Below, piece by piece: positions 22,209-33,228 of a stretch of 64,000 nt of DNA. This DNA is from Mantis religiosa (taxonomy: Eukaryota; Arthropoda; Insecta; Mantodea; Mantidae), in the NCBI GenBank assembly GCA_030765055.1, contig CM060950.1, positions 460,223,710 to 460,287,709 of the forward strand, in the 5' to 3' direction. Each line of letters starts with the position of its first letter. The stretch's first letter is position 1. Position numbers and translations under genes: made by a program. The notes below the pieces were generated by a model. That model searched no databases. It saw only the letters and a list, made by a program, of their open reading frames with translations, and was not told the origin of the DNA.

Positions 22209-22541
22209 TTAATTAGTTTTTTGTTTTTCTATGTATATTCTCTCCCATATGACGAGTTCACTATGTTTTTGTATGTATTTTAGTAATTTGGTGCTATCTT
22301 CAATTTCATGATTTTCAGACCAGAAATGAGCTGCTATTGCGGAATTATCAATATTTTTGTATCTTAGGTGCCTAAAATGTTCTTTCTTTCTAGTGCCTAT
22401 ATTTCTTTTTGTCCTCACTATGTAAATTTTATCATAGTCTTTACACTTAATCTTGAAAATGCCTGACTTTTCTTCTGGTTTTATCTTATCAGTATTATTA
22501 CTGTTAAGTACAATATAACATTGGCACCAAAAAACAAACAT
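22209..22541 (-). pseudogene. PLE GIY-YIG endonuclease remnant
   Basis: A 110-codon frame with KCKDYDKIYIVRTKRNIGTR and KKEHFRHLRYKNIDNSAIAA, then HFWSENHEIE and LVIWERIYIEKQK. In the family, YIGxTxRxxxxRxxEH belongs to the GIY-YIG nuclease; here the Gly after YI is changed to Val (YIVRT), so the copy is likely inactive. The RT is missing. Confidence 0.8.
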
Positions 22542-22666
22542 TAAAAACCTACTGTTCCAGATATGTAAAAACCAACAGAATGCTTTTTTAATTGTTGTTG
22601 AAATAATGGCAATTGCTTCGAATTATAAATTTGTAAACCATTCATATCTATTTTCAAATATACTGG

Positions 22667-22941
22667 TATAGTCACCCTGTTCAAATGGTTACCATGGATT
22701 TATCTTTGGTAATAGATACCTTTCAGATAATGCACTGATTACTCCACATGGAGTGAACATATATCTCTCATTTGTGATTCCTGCGAATTCCATTGCTTGA
22801 AGTGATGCGTTCATTGGTGCTTAGCACACGACTGGGAGGTGCATCAGTACTTCTTTCTTACAAGAATAATCAGTGCTTTATCTGAGAGGTTTCCGTTAAT
22901 AAAGCTAAAACCATGGTAACTGTTCCAGCAGGGTGACTATA
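22667..22941. mobile_element. MITE-like fold-back element
   Basis: Termini TATAGTCACCCTGTTCA and GCAGGGTGACTATA. Pairing continues inward (CCATGGATTTA..., CTTTCAGATAATGCACTGATT against AATCAGTGCTTTATCTGAG), so nearly the whole 275 bp can fold back. No coding capacity. Confidence 0.75.
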
Positions 22942-23102
22942 CATCTGAACTTGAAACAAGCTACAACACTGATGTCAAATACCTTAATAATAGGATAAAT
23001 AAATAATCCTTAAATAATAGGATCATTCTGTCTGTATAACTTAGAAAAGTCAAGTGTTAAATAAAAAGTAAATTATACTTCAGTACTACAACTTTTATGT
23101 CC

Positions 23103-23460
23103 TGCACCGTGGCGTAGCGGGTTAAGGTAGCATGCCTTGGTCACTGCCCATGGAAAGCGGCCCGGGTTAGATTCCACCCATGGGGTGCAGATTTTCGGCC
23201 TCGGGTATAGGATCGGTGCCCACTCAGCATCATGAGGAAAGTGAGGAGCTTATGCTAGGTAAGCGACTCTGGTCACGAAAACCAACGTTCCGGCTAGGGG
23301 ATGCCGAGATGCTGACCACATCTCCTCCCTGTATCGGTTGGATGATCGCCCACCTCTGCCATGCGTAAGTGGGCGTGAGGCCGGCAGTCGGGTTGGCAGG
23401 CCATGGCCCTCTTAGGGCTGTCGCGCCAGTGGTTAAGGTTAACTACAACCTTTATTTTTA
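23103..23460 (+). repeat. SINE-C, tRNA-like head
   Basis: TGCACCGTGGCGTAGCGGGT with GGGTTAGATTCC (B-box-like) at the expected distance, then GC-richer body CGGCCTCGGGTATAGGATCG and GTGAGGCCGGCAGTCGG. The GC level contrasts with surroundings. Confidence 0.55.
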
Positions 23461-24784
23461 TTTTCCAAAGTGTGGGATTGTAAAACCCTCTTGATTTTTC
23501 GGTTATAATTTGGTTAAAATAAGGGGGGTCTTATTTTCGAGTTAATAGGTAATTATATTTTATGTATAACTAGACCATGAACAAAATGCTGTTGGAGGCG
23601 TGGCTTACCAACACTGGAGTCCTCTAGCTCTCCCCCTCTACCGTCATTTTAGATTGCCTCTCCTCCATCGCGCAGGTCATGTTTCATCCACTGTTACATT
23701 CACTCTTTGCATTTTCTGTCGAAGCACTGCGTTGTTCCTCAGGGTTTAAAGAAACTATGATTCTATTTGTTGATCGATTGTGAGGTCATGTCTAAGGTAA
23801 TTATTTTCTGTTATCAAAACAGTATTAAAATACACTCGTTTCGTGTGGTTTGCGGTCTGTCGCATGCAGGAAGGGAGGGGCGGCAGTCAGGTGATGCTTG
23901 AATAGCGAGAAGGGGAGAAGGCTCTCCTCGTGCATGAGCACTTCGACCGCAGTTTATTTGCGGTCTACCTGTAGTATGTGTTGCTTCACTGTTGTTAGCT
24001 TCTGTTTTTTACGTATCAAGTGGAAAATGAGCCCCATCAAGGGAAAGGGGAAAGGTGTTCGCAAATTTTTTCAATTAAAATTGAGTTTTTATTTATAAAC
24101 ACTCTTTCACTGCTATTGTTCTCCCATTCTATATTGGGCATGAAAGACCATAATTTTATACAGAGACCTCTTTATCAGGCTTGTAGTTGTTTCACAGCAT
24201 AAATCTATAACACAGAACCACTGGCTTCACTTTCCTTGTAGAGAGAGCTACCCTAAGAATTTTTACAGCCCAAAAATCCATCACTCTGCACAAGGTTTGA
24301 ACCCATGACCTCGGGTACCAGATGCTTTTTGGAACAGTGAGTAGTTTACTAGTAATTTCTGCATTAATGAAGAACATCAATGCAAGGCCACACACTGCTG
24401 TCTTAACATGGAAAAAACTGAAGGAAATGCACAGGAAACCCTTGGAGCATCCTCTTCATGTACAGTTGAGATATGTTACCATGCGACTACCGTTTGTTTG
24501 ATGATTTGATGATTTTGCAATGGTGCAGGAGTATGTGCATAGCTGGCTGCACACACATTCATCTTCTTTCCTTACCAGACAGCATAAAAAACTTTCCAGT
24601 TCAATGACAATCAGTGTCAAATTTGGGAGATTATGTAGAAAAATGAGGTGGTTGATTTGTTTTTGTTGGTGAATTTAATAAAATTGTAACATATAATTTT
24701 ATTAGGTTTGATTCACCCTCATAAATATGTAACCATTATTATGATTATTATGAAGCAAAAGGTTAGAAACAGTGATGTATTTAA
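23461..24784. other. No gene seen
   Basis: Intronic. Short ORFs at 23898-24202 have no recognised domain. TTTGAACCCATGACCTCGGG near 24297 is tRNA-like on the minus strand but isolated. Confidence 0.4.
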
Positions 24785-24839
24785 CATTTGAAACTAATGA
24801 GTCGGTAATTCAAACACGAACATCACTCAAAATATCCTT

Positions 24840-24882
24840 ACTTGGACATGTTTCGGAGAACGGTTTGTCCCCATCAGCACTT
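24840..24882 (-). ncRNA. Hammerhead-like motif with 3-nt core deletion, family E left arm
   Basis: Minus strand: CTGATG directly followed by GGGACAAACCGTTCTCC, GAAA, stem III ACATGT. Relative to the right arm (CTGATGATGGGG) three bases (ATG) of the core are missing, which should abolish cleavage. Confidence 0.5.
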
Positions 24883-25152
24883 ATCCGACTGGTTGGATCT
24901 GTGGTTTCCTGGAGTGAGCTGATTGTCTGTGGTGGCATCTGTTGACAGTGAAATGAGCTTCCAAAGAGAGTTTTCAGGCGGCAATGCAAAATTTAAAGTA
25001 CGCTGTTTGTTTTTTATAATTAGTAAGTACATCATAAATTCAACAAGATATTCAAGAAGTTCAACATCACCCTAGCTCCAATAAATAAATTCAGTTTAAA
25101 AACTTATTATGCAACAACCTGAAGGACCCAATACCTGAAAACAGGAAATCAG

Positions 25153-25530
25153 GTGTATATACAAAGCAATTGTTCAAACTGCAATAAGTTGTACATAGGA
25201 AAAACCAACAGAAGTTTACAAATTAGGCTACAGGAACATATGAGATGTGTTAAATACAAAAAAATAGAAAAATCAGCAATAGCCCATCATTTCTGGTCTA
25301 CCAATCATGAAATCGTACCAAATATAAAACTATTAAAGCCAGTCAGTTATGCAGCCAAACTCGCCGTTTGGGAGAAGTTACTAATTATAAAAAACCAACA
25401 GCATACTTTAAATTTCGAACTGCCATCTGCAAAATCTCTTTGGAAGTTCATTTCACAGTCAACAGATGCCACCACAGACAGCCAGCTCACTCCAGGAAAC
25501 CACGGATCCAACCAGTCAGATAACTGCTGA
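25153..25530 (+). pseudogene. PLE GIY-YIG endonuclease, open 125-codon frame, no RT
   Basis: The best-kept GIY-YIG frame in the window: GVYIQSNCSNCNKLYIGKTN, RSLQIRLQEHMRCVKYKKIE, KSAIAHHFWSTNHEI, LAVWEKLLIIKNQQH. The YIGKTxRxxxxRxxEH core, a Cys pair (CSNC) in front of it and the HFW box agree with PLE endonucleases. The frame is open but detached from any RT. Its stop TGA (25528-25530) lies inside the ribozyme CTGATGA core. Confidence 0.85.
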
Positions 25531-25568
25531 TGATGGGGACAAACTGTTCTCCGAAACATGTCCAAGTA
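25520..25568 (+). ncRNA. Hammerhead ribozyme-like motif, family E right arm
   Basis: CTGATGA 25527-25533, stem II GGGGA/TCTCC (5 bp, one G-U), GAAA 25553-25556, stem III ACATGT 25556-25561, cleavage base C 25562. Stem I is weak (ACT.G with C.AGT and a bulge). Confidence 0.6.
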
Positions 25569-25665
25569 AGGATATTTTGATTGCTGTTTATGTTTGAATT
25601 ACTGACTCATTACTTTCAAATGTAACCATTAGATACTTTTAGAAAAAACAAAATGTTTCACTTAC

Positions 25666-25796
25666 CTTACGTGTCCTGTACAAGACTTTGTATTCAGTAA
25701 CAGGGGAGTAGCTGACTAGCGTCCATTGTACTACATAGTTGCTCTGATCGTCTGCGTCATGGTGACCGTTCACAAATTCGGGCGGACTTGGCTTTC
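25666..25796 (-). CDS. Klingon-type adhesion protein, exon 5 (first half of fibronectin III)
   Basis: Acceptor CCTGCAG, donor GTAAGT, phase 1 in and 0 out. It encodes KPSPPEFVNG, an acidic loop HHDADDQSN, then YVVQWTLVSYSPVTEYKVLY with the conserved FN3 strand-B tryptophan and the strand-C tyrosine (EYKVLYR). The following intron is 4.5 kb. It has no ATG in the right frame, which is why simple ORF calling misses it. Confidence 0.92.
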
Positions 25797-26339
25797 CTGC
25801 AGGCATGGAAATGTAAACATAACATCCTCAATTTATATACAATATGACACTCAAGTTCCGGAACATTCACCTGGTCCATATAAGCAAAATGCCATGCCTA
25901 GGTCGTTCATCCAAGCTGCAGAAATAAAGTACTGTTAATTTTTGAAAGCAAATTAGCATAGCTTTAGTGTTAAGTGTTCAATATCTTTTCTGCATGTTTG
26001 GACAGCCATTTTTAGCATCACCAATGGTAAACCATACTTTGCTCACTTAATAGTATGTTACCTGACATATTTGCATGAGTTGCCGGATGTCAACTTGACA
26101 CTATTCCGAGAACTCCTACTTTGCTACATAATATTTGTATAAGCTAGTAAGGGGTGTCAAATTAAATTTATGATAAACAATGAGTCAGAGCTAAAAGACT
26201 TACATTGTTTACATTTATTTGTCTTGATCTGTTTCAAGAGCTATTTGCTCTCTTTTCAGAAATGACCTACTAGCTGACGATGGTGTCTGGTGTGTATCTG
26301 TTATTGGTGGTGACCTCTAGGGCAGTATGCACAATGTTG

Positions 26340-26450
26340 GAGTGAATTACTTCAGAAGTACGCTTGGGAAGCAAGCCAGGTGAAAAGACGATTAGAAATC
26401 GACGTTTCGGGAGTGTGCATCTCTCTCATCATCAGGATATTTATTAAATG
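26340..26450 (-). mobile_element. PLE 3' end fragment, family D
   Basis: Only the ribozyme-bearing end is present: on the minus strand CTGATGA, a hairpin-like region, CCCGAAACGTCG, then TTTCTAATCGTCTTTTCACC. Confidence 0.5.
26398..26438 (-). ncRNA. Hammerhead-like motif, family D
   Basis: Minus strand: stem I ATC/GAT (3 bp), intact core CTGATGA (26435-26429), stem II weak (GAG/CTC with unpaired CC), GAAA, stem III ACGT, cleavage base C. Confidence 0.5.
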
Positions 26451-26985
26451 TTATAACCACAAATGAAACACTGGATATAACACAAATATAAACAAAGACA
26501 AAACACTATCAAAATTCGCATTACTGAACAAATGACTATTTTCAGTAAATTAAATGCCAAGTCAGGAGGAGACGACTGTAGACGACTATATAGGAAGTCT
26601 ACTCATATCAATAATTACATAAAAAATAAACGATTTAACCCTTTTTCACATAAATTTGCTGTTTTAATAGTTTGATTTATAGATTAATAAATATACCCCT
26701 GAATAAAGAAGAATTTAATAAAGAATATAAACATATTATTAATACTGCTTTAATTAATGGTTTTAATAAAAACTTTATACAAAAGAAGATTGAAACATTT
26801 AAATATCAAAAAACTGTTAATGGTATTTCTACCCTTAGAAAAATAGAACACGATTATAATTTTAAAAAATTTAGTTACCATCCTTGGGTTAATAAACATT
26901 TTCAAATTTTTTTTAAAGAAGTTGGTGTAAGTACAAAAGTGAATCGAGAAGATATTGACACATTGCTTCACTCACACTGTTTATT

Positions 26986-27026
26986 CACAGGACATGTTTC
27001 AAGAGCTCTTGCTCCTATCAGCTGAT
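26986..27026 (-). ncRNA. Hammerhead-like motif with 3-nt core deletion, family H left arm
   Basis: Minus strand: stem I CAG/CTG, CTGATAGGAGC (core lacks three bases present in the right arm), stem II GGAGC/GCTCT, GAAA, stem III ACATGT, cleavage base C. Confidence 0.5.
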
Positions 27027-27311
27027 ACTCGACTAGTGCAGGTTGTAGTGGTTTCCTCTTTCTCCGTTTTGTCACTAGATGGCGTGATGTACTTGTCAAA
27101 GTTGTCCGGTGGTGGAGTTTCAAAATTCATACCCTATGACGATTTTTGTTGATGAAGATTTTTTCCCATACGGAAAGGTCTATGGGGTGATTAACATATT
27201 TTATTAGAGATGTTTCCAAGACTCCACCACCGGACATCTTTGACAAGTACATCACGCCATCTAGTGACAAAACGGAGAAAGAGGAAACCACTACAACCTG
27301 CACTAGTCGAG

Positions 27312-27357
27312 TATCAGCTGATGATAGGAGCAAGAGCTCTTGAAACATGTCCTGTGA
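27312..27357 (+). ncRNA. Hammerhead ribozyme-like motif, family H right arm
   Basis: Stem I CAG 27315-27317 with CTG 27352-27354, CTGATGA 27318-27324, stem II AGGAGC/GCTCTT, GAAA 27342-27345, stem III ACATGT 27345-27350, cleavage base C 27351. Confidence 0.6.
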
Positions 27358-27580
27358 ATAAACAGTGTGAGTGAAGCAATGTGTCAATATTTTCTCGATT
27401 CACTTTTGTACTAATTTGTGCTTTACTGTCCCTACGCTTCTTCCAAGTTTATACTTTAAGTTGGTGTAACTTTAGTTCCTCAAAATAAATAGAGCATTAA
27501 AAATTTACTAAATTTCTCTAAAAAAAAAAGAAGATAAAATTCCTAATAATAAAAAATCTGGTATTTATCAATTTAATTGT

Positions 27581-27880
27581 TTGGAGTGTGATCAGGTTTA
27601 TAATGGAAAGACGAAAAGTAATTTGGAAACCAGAACGAAAGAACATTTTCGTAACATTAAGTATAAACAAACTGATAAACTGGCCGTAGTAGATCATTTT
27701 TGGTCATTTAACCATGAAATAAATCCTGAAGTTAAATTATTAAAACAATTAAATGGTCCAATAGATTTAATGGTTTGGGAAAAAATGTTTATTTTGAGAA
27801 ATAAACATCACGTAATGAATTTTGAAATACCGGCAGTCGATTTTGTTTTTAGTTTTTTTTTTTTTTTCAGATTTTGGTAA
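27581..27880 (+). pseudogene. PLE GIY-YIG endonuclease remnant, family C
   Basis: Reads ECDQVYNGKTKSNLETRTKE then HFRNIKYKQTDKLAVVDHFW, NHEINPEVKLLKQLNG, LMVWEKMFILRNKHHVMNFE. The 'YIGKT' core is changed to YNGKT. The frame ends in a poly-Phe run from a T tract near 27850, a sign of slippage or decay. Confidence 0.8.
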
Positions 27881-27933
27881 TACTGAAAAACATAATAACA
27901 CAGTAACCGGAATCCTTGACAACGAAGTGTGTT

Positions 27934-27980
27934 GATGCACTGACGATGCAAGCAATTTGTTTGTGAAATCGATCTCAATT
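27934..27980 (+). ncRNA. Hammerhead ribozyme-like motif, family C
   Basis: CTGACGA 27940-27946 (fits CUGANGA), stem II GCAAGC/GTTTGT, GAAA 27965-27968, stem III ATCGAT 27968-27973, cleavage base C. Stem I is poorly paired next to the core, with a possible TTGA/TCAA outer helix. Confidence 0.55.
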
Positions 27981-28059
27981 AGAAAGAAGAATTAACATCA
28001 TTTTCTTAAGATAAGTGAAGTTTTTTGTTACAAATAGTTATATATGTATAATACTTAAA

Positions 28060-28270
28060 AAAACAATTCTCATTATAAAACAAAAACATCATTTAATGAA
28101 TTTTGACTTGCTGCCACCAAATCCATTAAGGAAGTGCACTTTTTTCTAGATGTCAACATGAACACATCAGCCAACACCACCATCATGGATCAGGCAGTCA
28201 CTTTTGATGATGAATGTAAGTCAGTCTTGAAACTGATGAAGAAAAATAAATGTATGTGTTGCAAGTGTTA
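28060..28270 (+). mobile_element. PLE end remnant
   Basis: AAACAAAAACATCATTTAATG followed by AATTTTGACTTGCTGCCACC resembles the end of a GIY-YIG frame (KQKHHLMNFDLLPP). The tail has CTGATGAAGAAAAATAAAT without a stem II, so the ribozyme is not recognised. Confidence 0.35.
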
Positions 28271-28339
28271 CAACTCTGATTCAGTCCTTTTGATAAACTT
28301 AAACCATAATTAACTTCAGCTATTAAACTCTAATTTTTT

Positions 28340-28545
28340 ATCAGACCAATTACAGAAGATGATATTCTTAAATTACTGCCAAATAAATCCAAAAGTGGCT
28401 GGGATGAAATTAGCCCAAGAAGTTTAGTGCAATTCAGTTGTAAAGCATTAATCATTTAATAAACAGTTCTAAAATAAACAGGATTTTCCTAGATATATTA
28501 AAACTTAGTATTCTAGAAACAACTACTTAAAAAGGGGGATTCAAA
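28340..28545 (+). mobile_element. Non-LTR retrotransposon (LINE) RT fragment
   Basis: The plus frame reads RPITEDDILKLLPNKSKSGW then DEISPRSL, followed in broken frames by a region like HLINSSKINRIFPRYIK. The pattern 'I..L...KS.G.D.I....' opening a LINE RT, then '...G.FP...K', supports this. The catalytic box is not present. Confidence 0.55.
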
Positions 28546-29106
28546 TGAAGTTAATAATTAATACAGATTCACAATAATCTGAGAAAGAAACTAGAACAAA
28601 AACAAGAATGGAACTGAAAACAGCATTAAATATTTTGGTTTACAGTACCCTAGCAATGAGAACAGGAAGGCATATCAGTCACCTTATTTATAGTCATGGA
28701 TGTCATTTGTTTGTAGCTGATCCATAACAGTTTTTCACCTGTTTCCAATTAAACCAAAGTAACATACATCAGACATCAAAATTAGTGAAATAAACATTTT
28801 CTAAATGCAGTTTCATTATTACTTCCAATTCCTCTTGTCATTCCTTTATTGACAGAATGTATATAAGTTATTTGATGTTCTTTGTAGTCGTTTTTCAAGC
28901 AACAGCTAGTTTCAAGTTGCATATACACAAACTAAAGATGTTAAAACCAATGTTTACTTGATCTTAAGGAGATCAAATTGTACATTCGCTAGAGTGTTTT
29001 CATACTTCATTTTTCTAGCTTGTAATTACAGAGAGCTCTAGTGGCTGTTGCATATCACAACCACTTTGAACCATTTCTATATTCAAGAGCCTGATATGCA
29101 CAATAC
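28546..29106. other. No gene seen
   Basis: AT-rich intron sequence with no recognised feature. Confidence 0.4.
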
Positions 29107-30378
29107 ATGGTGTTCATTTTTATTCGTTATTTCCCGCCCTCCGATTGAGCAAGAATGACATCATAGCTGACTGGTGAGTCTATCTTGAAATCTTAGTGCC
29201 CTCTACGGAGAAAAAACGGTAATTTTTGCAGAACAGTAAGCAAATTGCAACACTGAGTGTGTTTGAGCTGTTAACTAATACAACCAGCTCATCCTGGATA
29301 TGAACACAGACCACCGCGTCTTCATGATTGAATGCTACTTTGTACCGGCATTAAAATTGGTGCAACATACAGATATAATTTAAACCGCTGCATAGAGGAG
29401 TTTATGAAATGCTATCCAGCATTCAGACAAGTCCCTCGGAATGTAATGTTGTCAAAAGTGTTCAGGTACCATCCAATTGACATACTTTTGTTTGCAACAT
29501 AAACGTCTTACTTATTATCAGTATATGATATTAACTTTTTGTCATTCTCATGCTTAATTAAAATGTCTGTTAATGTGGGTATCCTTATGTCTTTAAAAAT
29601 CAATCGGTGCATCAAACATTTCCAAGATACAGGATCAGTTACTTGCAAAAAGAGAGACACTGGACGCTAAAGTGACTGGTCCCAATCTAGAAGCAATAAA
29701 TAATGTTATGACAGAAAGGACTCAATTCTCACAATACGGACAGTGTTAAAGGGAACAGAGATAGGAAATATAAGAAAATGGACACATAAGACTATGCACT
29801 AGAGATATTTTCTTGTATAGACTTGGATAAAAGCTTTGTTACATATTGTAACAATAATTCATTTTTCAGTCCTAGAACATGTTCTGATAATTTTCTGGTT
29901 TGTTATGAAGTTACATTGTGAGGAAACTGTGGGTGATAGAAAAGAATTGAGATCAAATTGAAATATTTCTATTTTATGTGATAGGTTTACAATATGCATA
30001 TATGTCTACTATAACAGAAAAACAGATGTTCATTGTGAAATAAATGTTGATTTGCTTATCATTTCGTATATTCTTCATGGTCTACTTTTATGACTGCATA
30101 ATTAGCTTTGCAGTGCATTGCAGTACACAGTTTTTTAATAAGTTATCGTAACTACGCACCAGGCGAAATTACACATCTTTATATTACGCGGGCAGGACCC
30201 ACCTCTCAAATAGTATATTTACCTGCCTGTAGAGGAAGGCCTCAAAGCGACTGTCAACACATCAAGTACGATCGCAAGCCGCTAGGGGAATCATATATAA
30301 ACTCGCTCCATCAGCGATGCTATTATTGACGTCAAATTTTGCACGGTAAAATTACAGATAAAAATGAACACCGAGTAT
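29107..30378 (+). mobile_element. N2 TIR element, copy 3 (full length)
   Basis: Ends ATGGTGTTCATTTTTATTCG and CAGATAAAAATGAACACCGA. The three segments are in the order seen (reversed) in copy 4. It contains the uninterrupted sequence (ATTGACATACTTTTGTTTGC, about 29479) that is the empty site for the PLE at 84-679. Coding remnants resemble those of copy 2. Confidence 0.75.
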
Positions 30379-30399
30379 GAATTGATATACCATCTCCAG

Positions 30400-30830
30400 A
30401 AACATGAATGAGAAATATAAAAATTATTTGTGGTTGGTTTATTGACACTCGTCACTTACTTTTTCATATATTTATGAGAGACTAGTTTCAAAGGCCCTGG
30501 CCTCCATTTTCAATCTCTTCCCAACTGGCATTTGTTGTTATCTGCTCTCTCTGGTGGTGGAACTATGAACTTTTTTGTCAAATTATCTGCTGGCGGGAAA
30601 TTTAAAAACCAGAGTCAAAGAACACTTTAGAAACATCAGATTGAAACAAGAAGACAAGTCAGCAGTAGCATTTCATTTTTGGAATGAAAACCATGACATT
30701 GATCCAAATCCAAAATTATTAAAAGGAGTGATAAACCAAAATAGACTGACAACATGGGAGAACATATTCATCTGGAAAAAATAATTTTTATATTAATTTT
30801 GACGTCACTGTTACTAAATTCCTCCAAACA
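30400..30830 (+). mobile_element. Fold-back PLE, family G, with GIY-YIG remnant
   Basis: The left arm has GTTTATTGACACTCGTCACT and the ribozyme-like motif on minus. The plus frame 30595-30784 has GNLKTRVKEHFRNIRLKQED, KSAVAFHFWNENHDI and TWENIFIWKK, the C-terminal half of a GIY-YIG endonuclease. The YIG part is lost. Confidence 0.78.
30476..30517 (-). ncRNA. Hammerhead-like motif, family G
   Basis: Minus strand: stem I GAGA/TCTC (4 bp), core TTGAAAA, stem II GGAGGC/GCCTTT, GAAA, stem III ACTAGT, cleavage base C. Confidence 0.45.
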
Positions 30831-31189
30831 CACATGAATGAGAAAGTTAAATTTTGACCACATGTTCTTTCCCGGGACTGCTTCCTGCTAACTGTGAATA
30901 CTCACATAACAATATTTTAAGTAAGTCATTCTCGTTCTGATTTCCATTCTCGGTTATTGTGAACCAATCTTATCACTTAAGCTCCTCTGTGGCACATGTT
31001 CCTACAACAAAATGTATAGTGAAAAAATTTCGGTACACATAGACTTACTGAAAGGCCCCATTCATTAAGAAAAGTAAGCACAGATGCAGCATAAACGCAA
31101 TACTTTGTATCCATGTTTTATTTCAGAGAAGCATTCACATAGTTTCACAAGGAGTTAAATAATGCAAGAGTTTGCATATTCCAAGGCTT

Positions 31190-31490
31190 CATGAATACAT
31201 GAGAAACATGAAATATACTTAAATGAAAACATCTGTAGTTGCAGAGCACTTTTGGTTGAGAAAGAAGGATCAAAATTTTAATTAGAAAACCTGAAGAGCT
31301 TTGTGTTTAGGAAAAATTATTCACACAGAAAAATAAACACGATTTATTAAAAAGGGATCTCATTGTGCAGTACACTGAACCATGACGCCATCTACAACTC
31401 ACAGGAGGAACATGGTAGTTAATCAAGACTGATAATGGAAACAACAGTCTTCAAAATATGTTCCAGTAAGTCGTGGCGTAGAATGTGAAG
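31190..31490 (+). mobile_element. Decayed PLE end with endonuclease trace
   Basis: About 31225-31330 reads SVVAEHFWLRKKD and further decayed pieces. At 31418 CTGATAATGGAAACAACAGT followed by CTTCAAAATATGTTCCAG is a worn copy of the family E ribozyme end. Confidence 0.5.
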
Positions 31491-31538
31491 CTAAAATAAC
31501 AGAAATTACAAATTTTTGCATATAAATACAAACATGAC

Positions 31539-31667
31539 AGATAGAGTCAACATGAAAAATTTAATGCCATGGCCGGGATTTAAACCACGGATCTTCTGGT
31601 TTCCATCTAGTCGCTCTAACCCACTGAGCTACCATGGCCAACTTTCCGTCATGACATTAAATTCTTG
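31539..31667 (-). repeat. SINE-A, tRNA-like part only
   Basis: Minus strand: GGCCATGGTAGCTCAGTGGG, TTAGAGCGACTAGATGG, GGTTTAAATCCCGG, ending GACTCTATC. Confidence 0.8.
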
Positions 31668-33228
31668 CATTACGTTTATGGCTATACTGTGAATGTTCTT
31701 TCCTAAATGTCTGCGTTAATGCTGCATTATGCTAGTGCTATGCCTTCATTGAGAATTAGATAGTTCTTAAAACACTAGTTTGTGGAAGAACAAGTAGAGA
31801 AAGTTGTATGAATGTTAACAGTTTTATAAAACTGCTTTAATTACTATGGATATTAAAGCTTAAATATTTATTTTACTAATATTTATAACTGATATACACT
31901 GGTATTTGTTCATCTTAAACTTGGTAAGGAATTTTGGAATCAAGCCAAACAATTTCTACTCCACTAGCATCCAACAACTCATTTTTTAATTTTTGTTTCA
32001 GAAGTATTTTCCCTTGATTTGAAAGAAATCTCTCAGCTCTTGATATTCACATTACGGCGGCAGCAGCCAGTACACTGGACAAACTTCAACAGCAGAAAAA
32101 TATGTATGTTTCATGCAACATATTTTTGCAGTGATGTCAACCTAACTTCAGCTGTGAAAATAATTGCAAATATATTGATAACACCTTCACCATAATGTGT
32201 TTCTGTTAACCATCAAAGGGTGCGATATTATCAGCTTTGTTTTGCAAGCTAACTACATAACCATAGATCATGCAACTACCTAAGGATGGGGTGACCAAAA
32301 CAATTTCCATGCCTAAAAAATTACTTTCCTAACGTATAATTGTCAAAAATTGAGTTCATGCTCAACAATACTGATATACAGTCTTAACGATACACAAGCT
32401 ATTCACACATCATTCAAAACTTCTCATGCAATACTTTACATCTGTACGCTTTATACAAATTTTGTGTCAAGTAAAACTATATAAGATTTTGCCCCTTCTA
32501 TTTTGCTTGAGTTGTTGTCGAGTCCACTGAAAAAGATAAGAGTTAAAAGATCAGAGTGACAGAAAAGGTTATTTAACTGTGATTCTTAGCATTATTTATA
32601 ACATAAAAGCAATACCATTGATTTAGACAATTGACAGATATGTGGGAGACATCACACACTCCAAAAATTAAGTTTAGCTTTTGTTTTCATAAAACTCATA
32701 AAAATCTCTTTTCTCTGTAATTTTGGAACACTAGTCAAAATTACTCAACAGATAGCCTTAATTTTAAAGATTCCTTCCTGAGGCATTTATCTTATTTCTA
32801 TATTCTGTTTCAATACATATTTGTAACTTCTTTAAGTCACGGAACTGAAACATAGAATCCTGTGAAGGCAATTCAGATAGCAAGTTCCATAATGTTTATT
32901 TTTAAGTAACTTAGTTTTACTTTTAGAACTTTTATTATACTTTTATTATACACTGTTAAATATTTTTCAACATAATTTTCATTTCTATTCACGTGTTTCT
33001 TACCCCACTTCACAAGCTTTGAGATCCTGTATGTAAAGTACCAACACAAGAAGCCAGGCCATTAAGGCAATGTACTCATGAATTTGAGGGTGTGGTTCAA
33101 TTACTGTCAGGAACATCCTCCCAAACTGAGGTTGTTTTCCAGGTTTTCCTGCCAGGGACATTTTCCTCCTGAATGTCATTTAATATATCATCAATGTCCA
33201 CTGTTGGTGGTGTCATATGAAATCAGCT
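31668..33228. other. No gene seen
   Basis: Intron sequence. No exon or repeat end is recognised. Confidence 0.4.

Larger units (their letters stand above)
21950..22560 (-). mobile_element. Penelope-like element, family A
   Basis: Minus strand: GIY-YIG endonuclease remnant (22541-22209), ribozyme-like motif (22093-22054), tail GGTGTTCCAATGCAGTTAAA. It is 5'-truncated: the RT is not present. Confidence 0.82.
24785..25622 (+). mobile_element. Fold-back PLE with GIY-YIG frame in the loop, family E
   Basis: Inverted arms of about 235 bases (24785-25022 and 25385-25622) share outer TTGAAACTAATGAGTCGGTA / TTACTGACTCATTACTTTCAA. The loop holds the endonuclease frame. Each arm holds a ribozyme-like motif, the left one with a 3-nt core deletion. 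Confidence 0.85.
26934..27420. mobile_element. Fold-back PLE, family H, nested in family C
   Basis: Outer arms GTACAAAAGTGAATCGAGAA and TTCTCGATTCACTTTTGTAC are perfectly inverted. Inner repeats CACATTGCTTCACTCACACT and CTACAACCTGCACTAGTCGA match their opposite arms. Each arm carries a ribozyme-like motif. A residual endonuclease end (YVNHPIDLSVWEKIFINKNR) reads on minus near 27200. Confidence 0.82.
26640..28030 (+). mobile_element. Penelope-like element, family C, 5'-truncated, with nested fold-back insert
   Basis: In order: end of RT (26672-26940: KKIETFKYQKTVNGIST, FSYHPWVNKHFQIFFKEVG), a nested fold-back PLE (26934-27420), the GIY-YIG frame (27581-27880), ribozyme-like motif (27934-27980), and the tail TTCTTAAGATAAGTGAAG shared with 13850-14735. 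It is the most complete PLE here but still lacks most of the RT. Confidence 0.82.

Noticed and set aside
31410..31470. CTGATAATGGAAACAACAGT as a ribozyme
   Set aside because: Core and GAAA are both changed; kept only as part of a decayed PLE.
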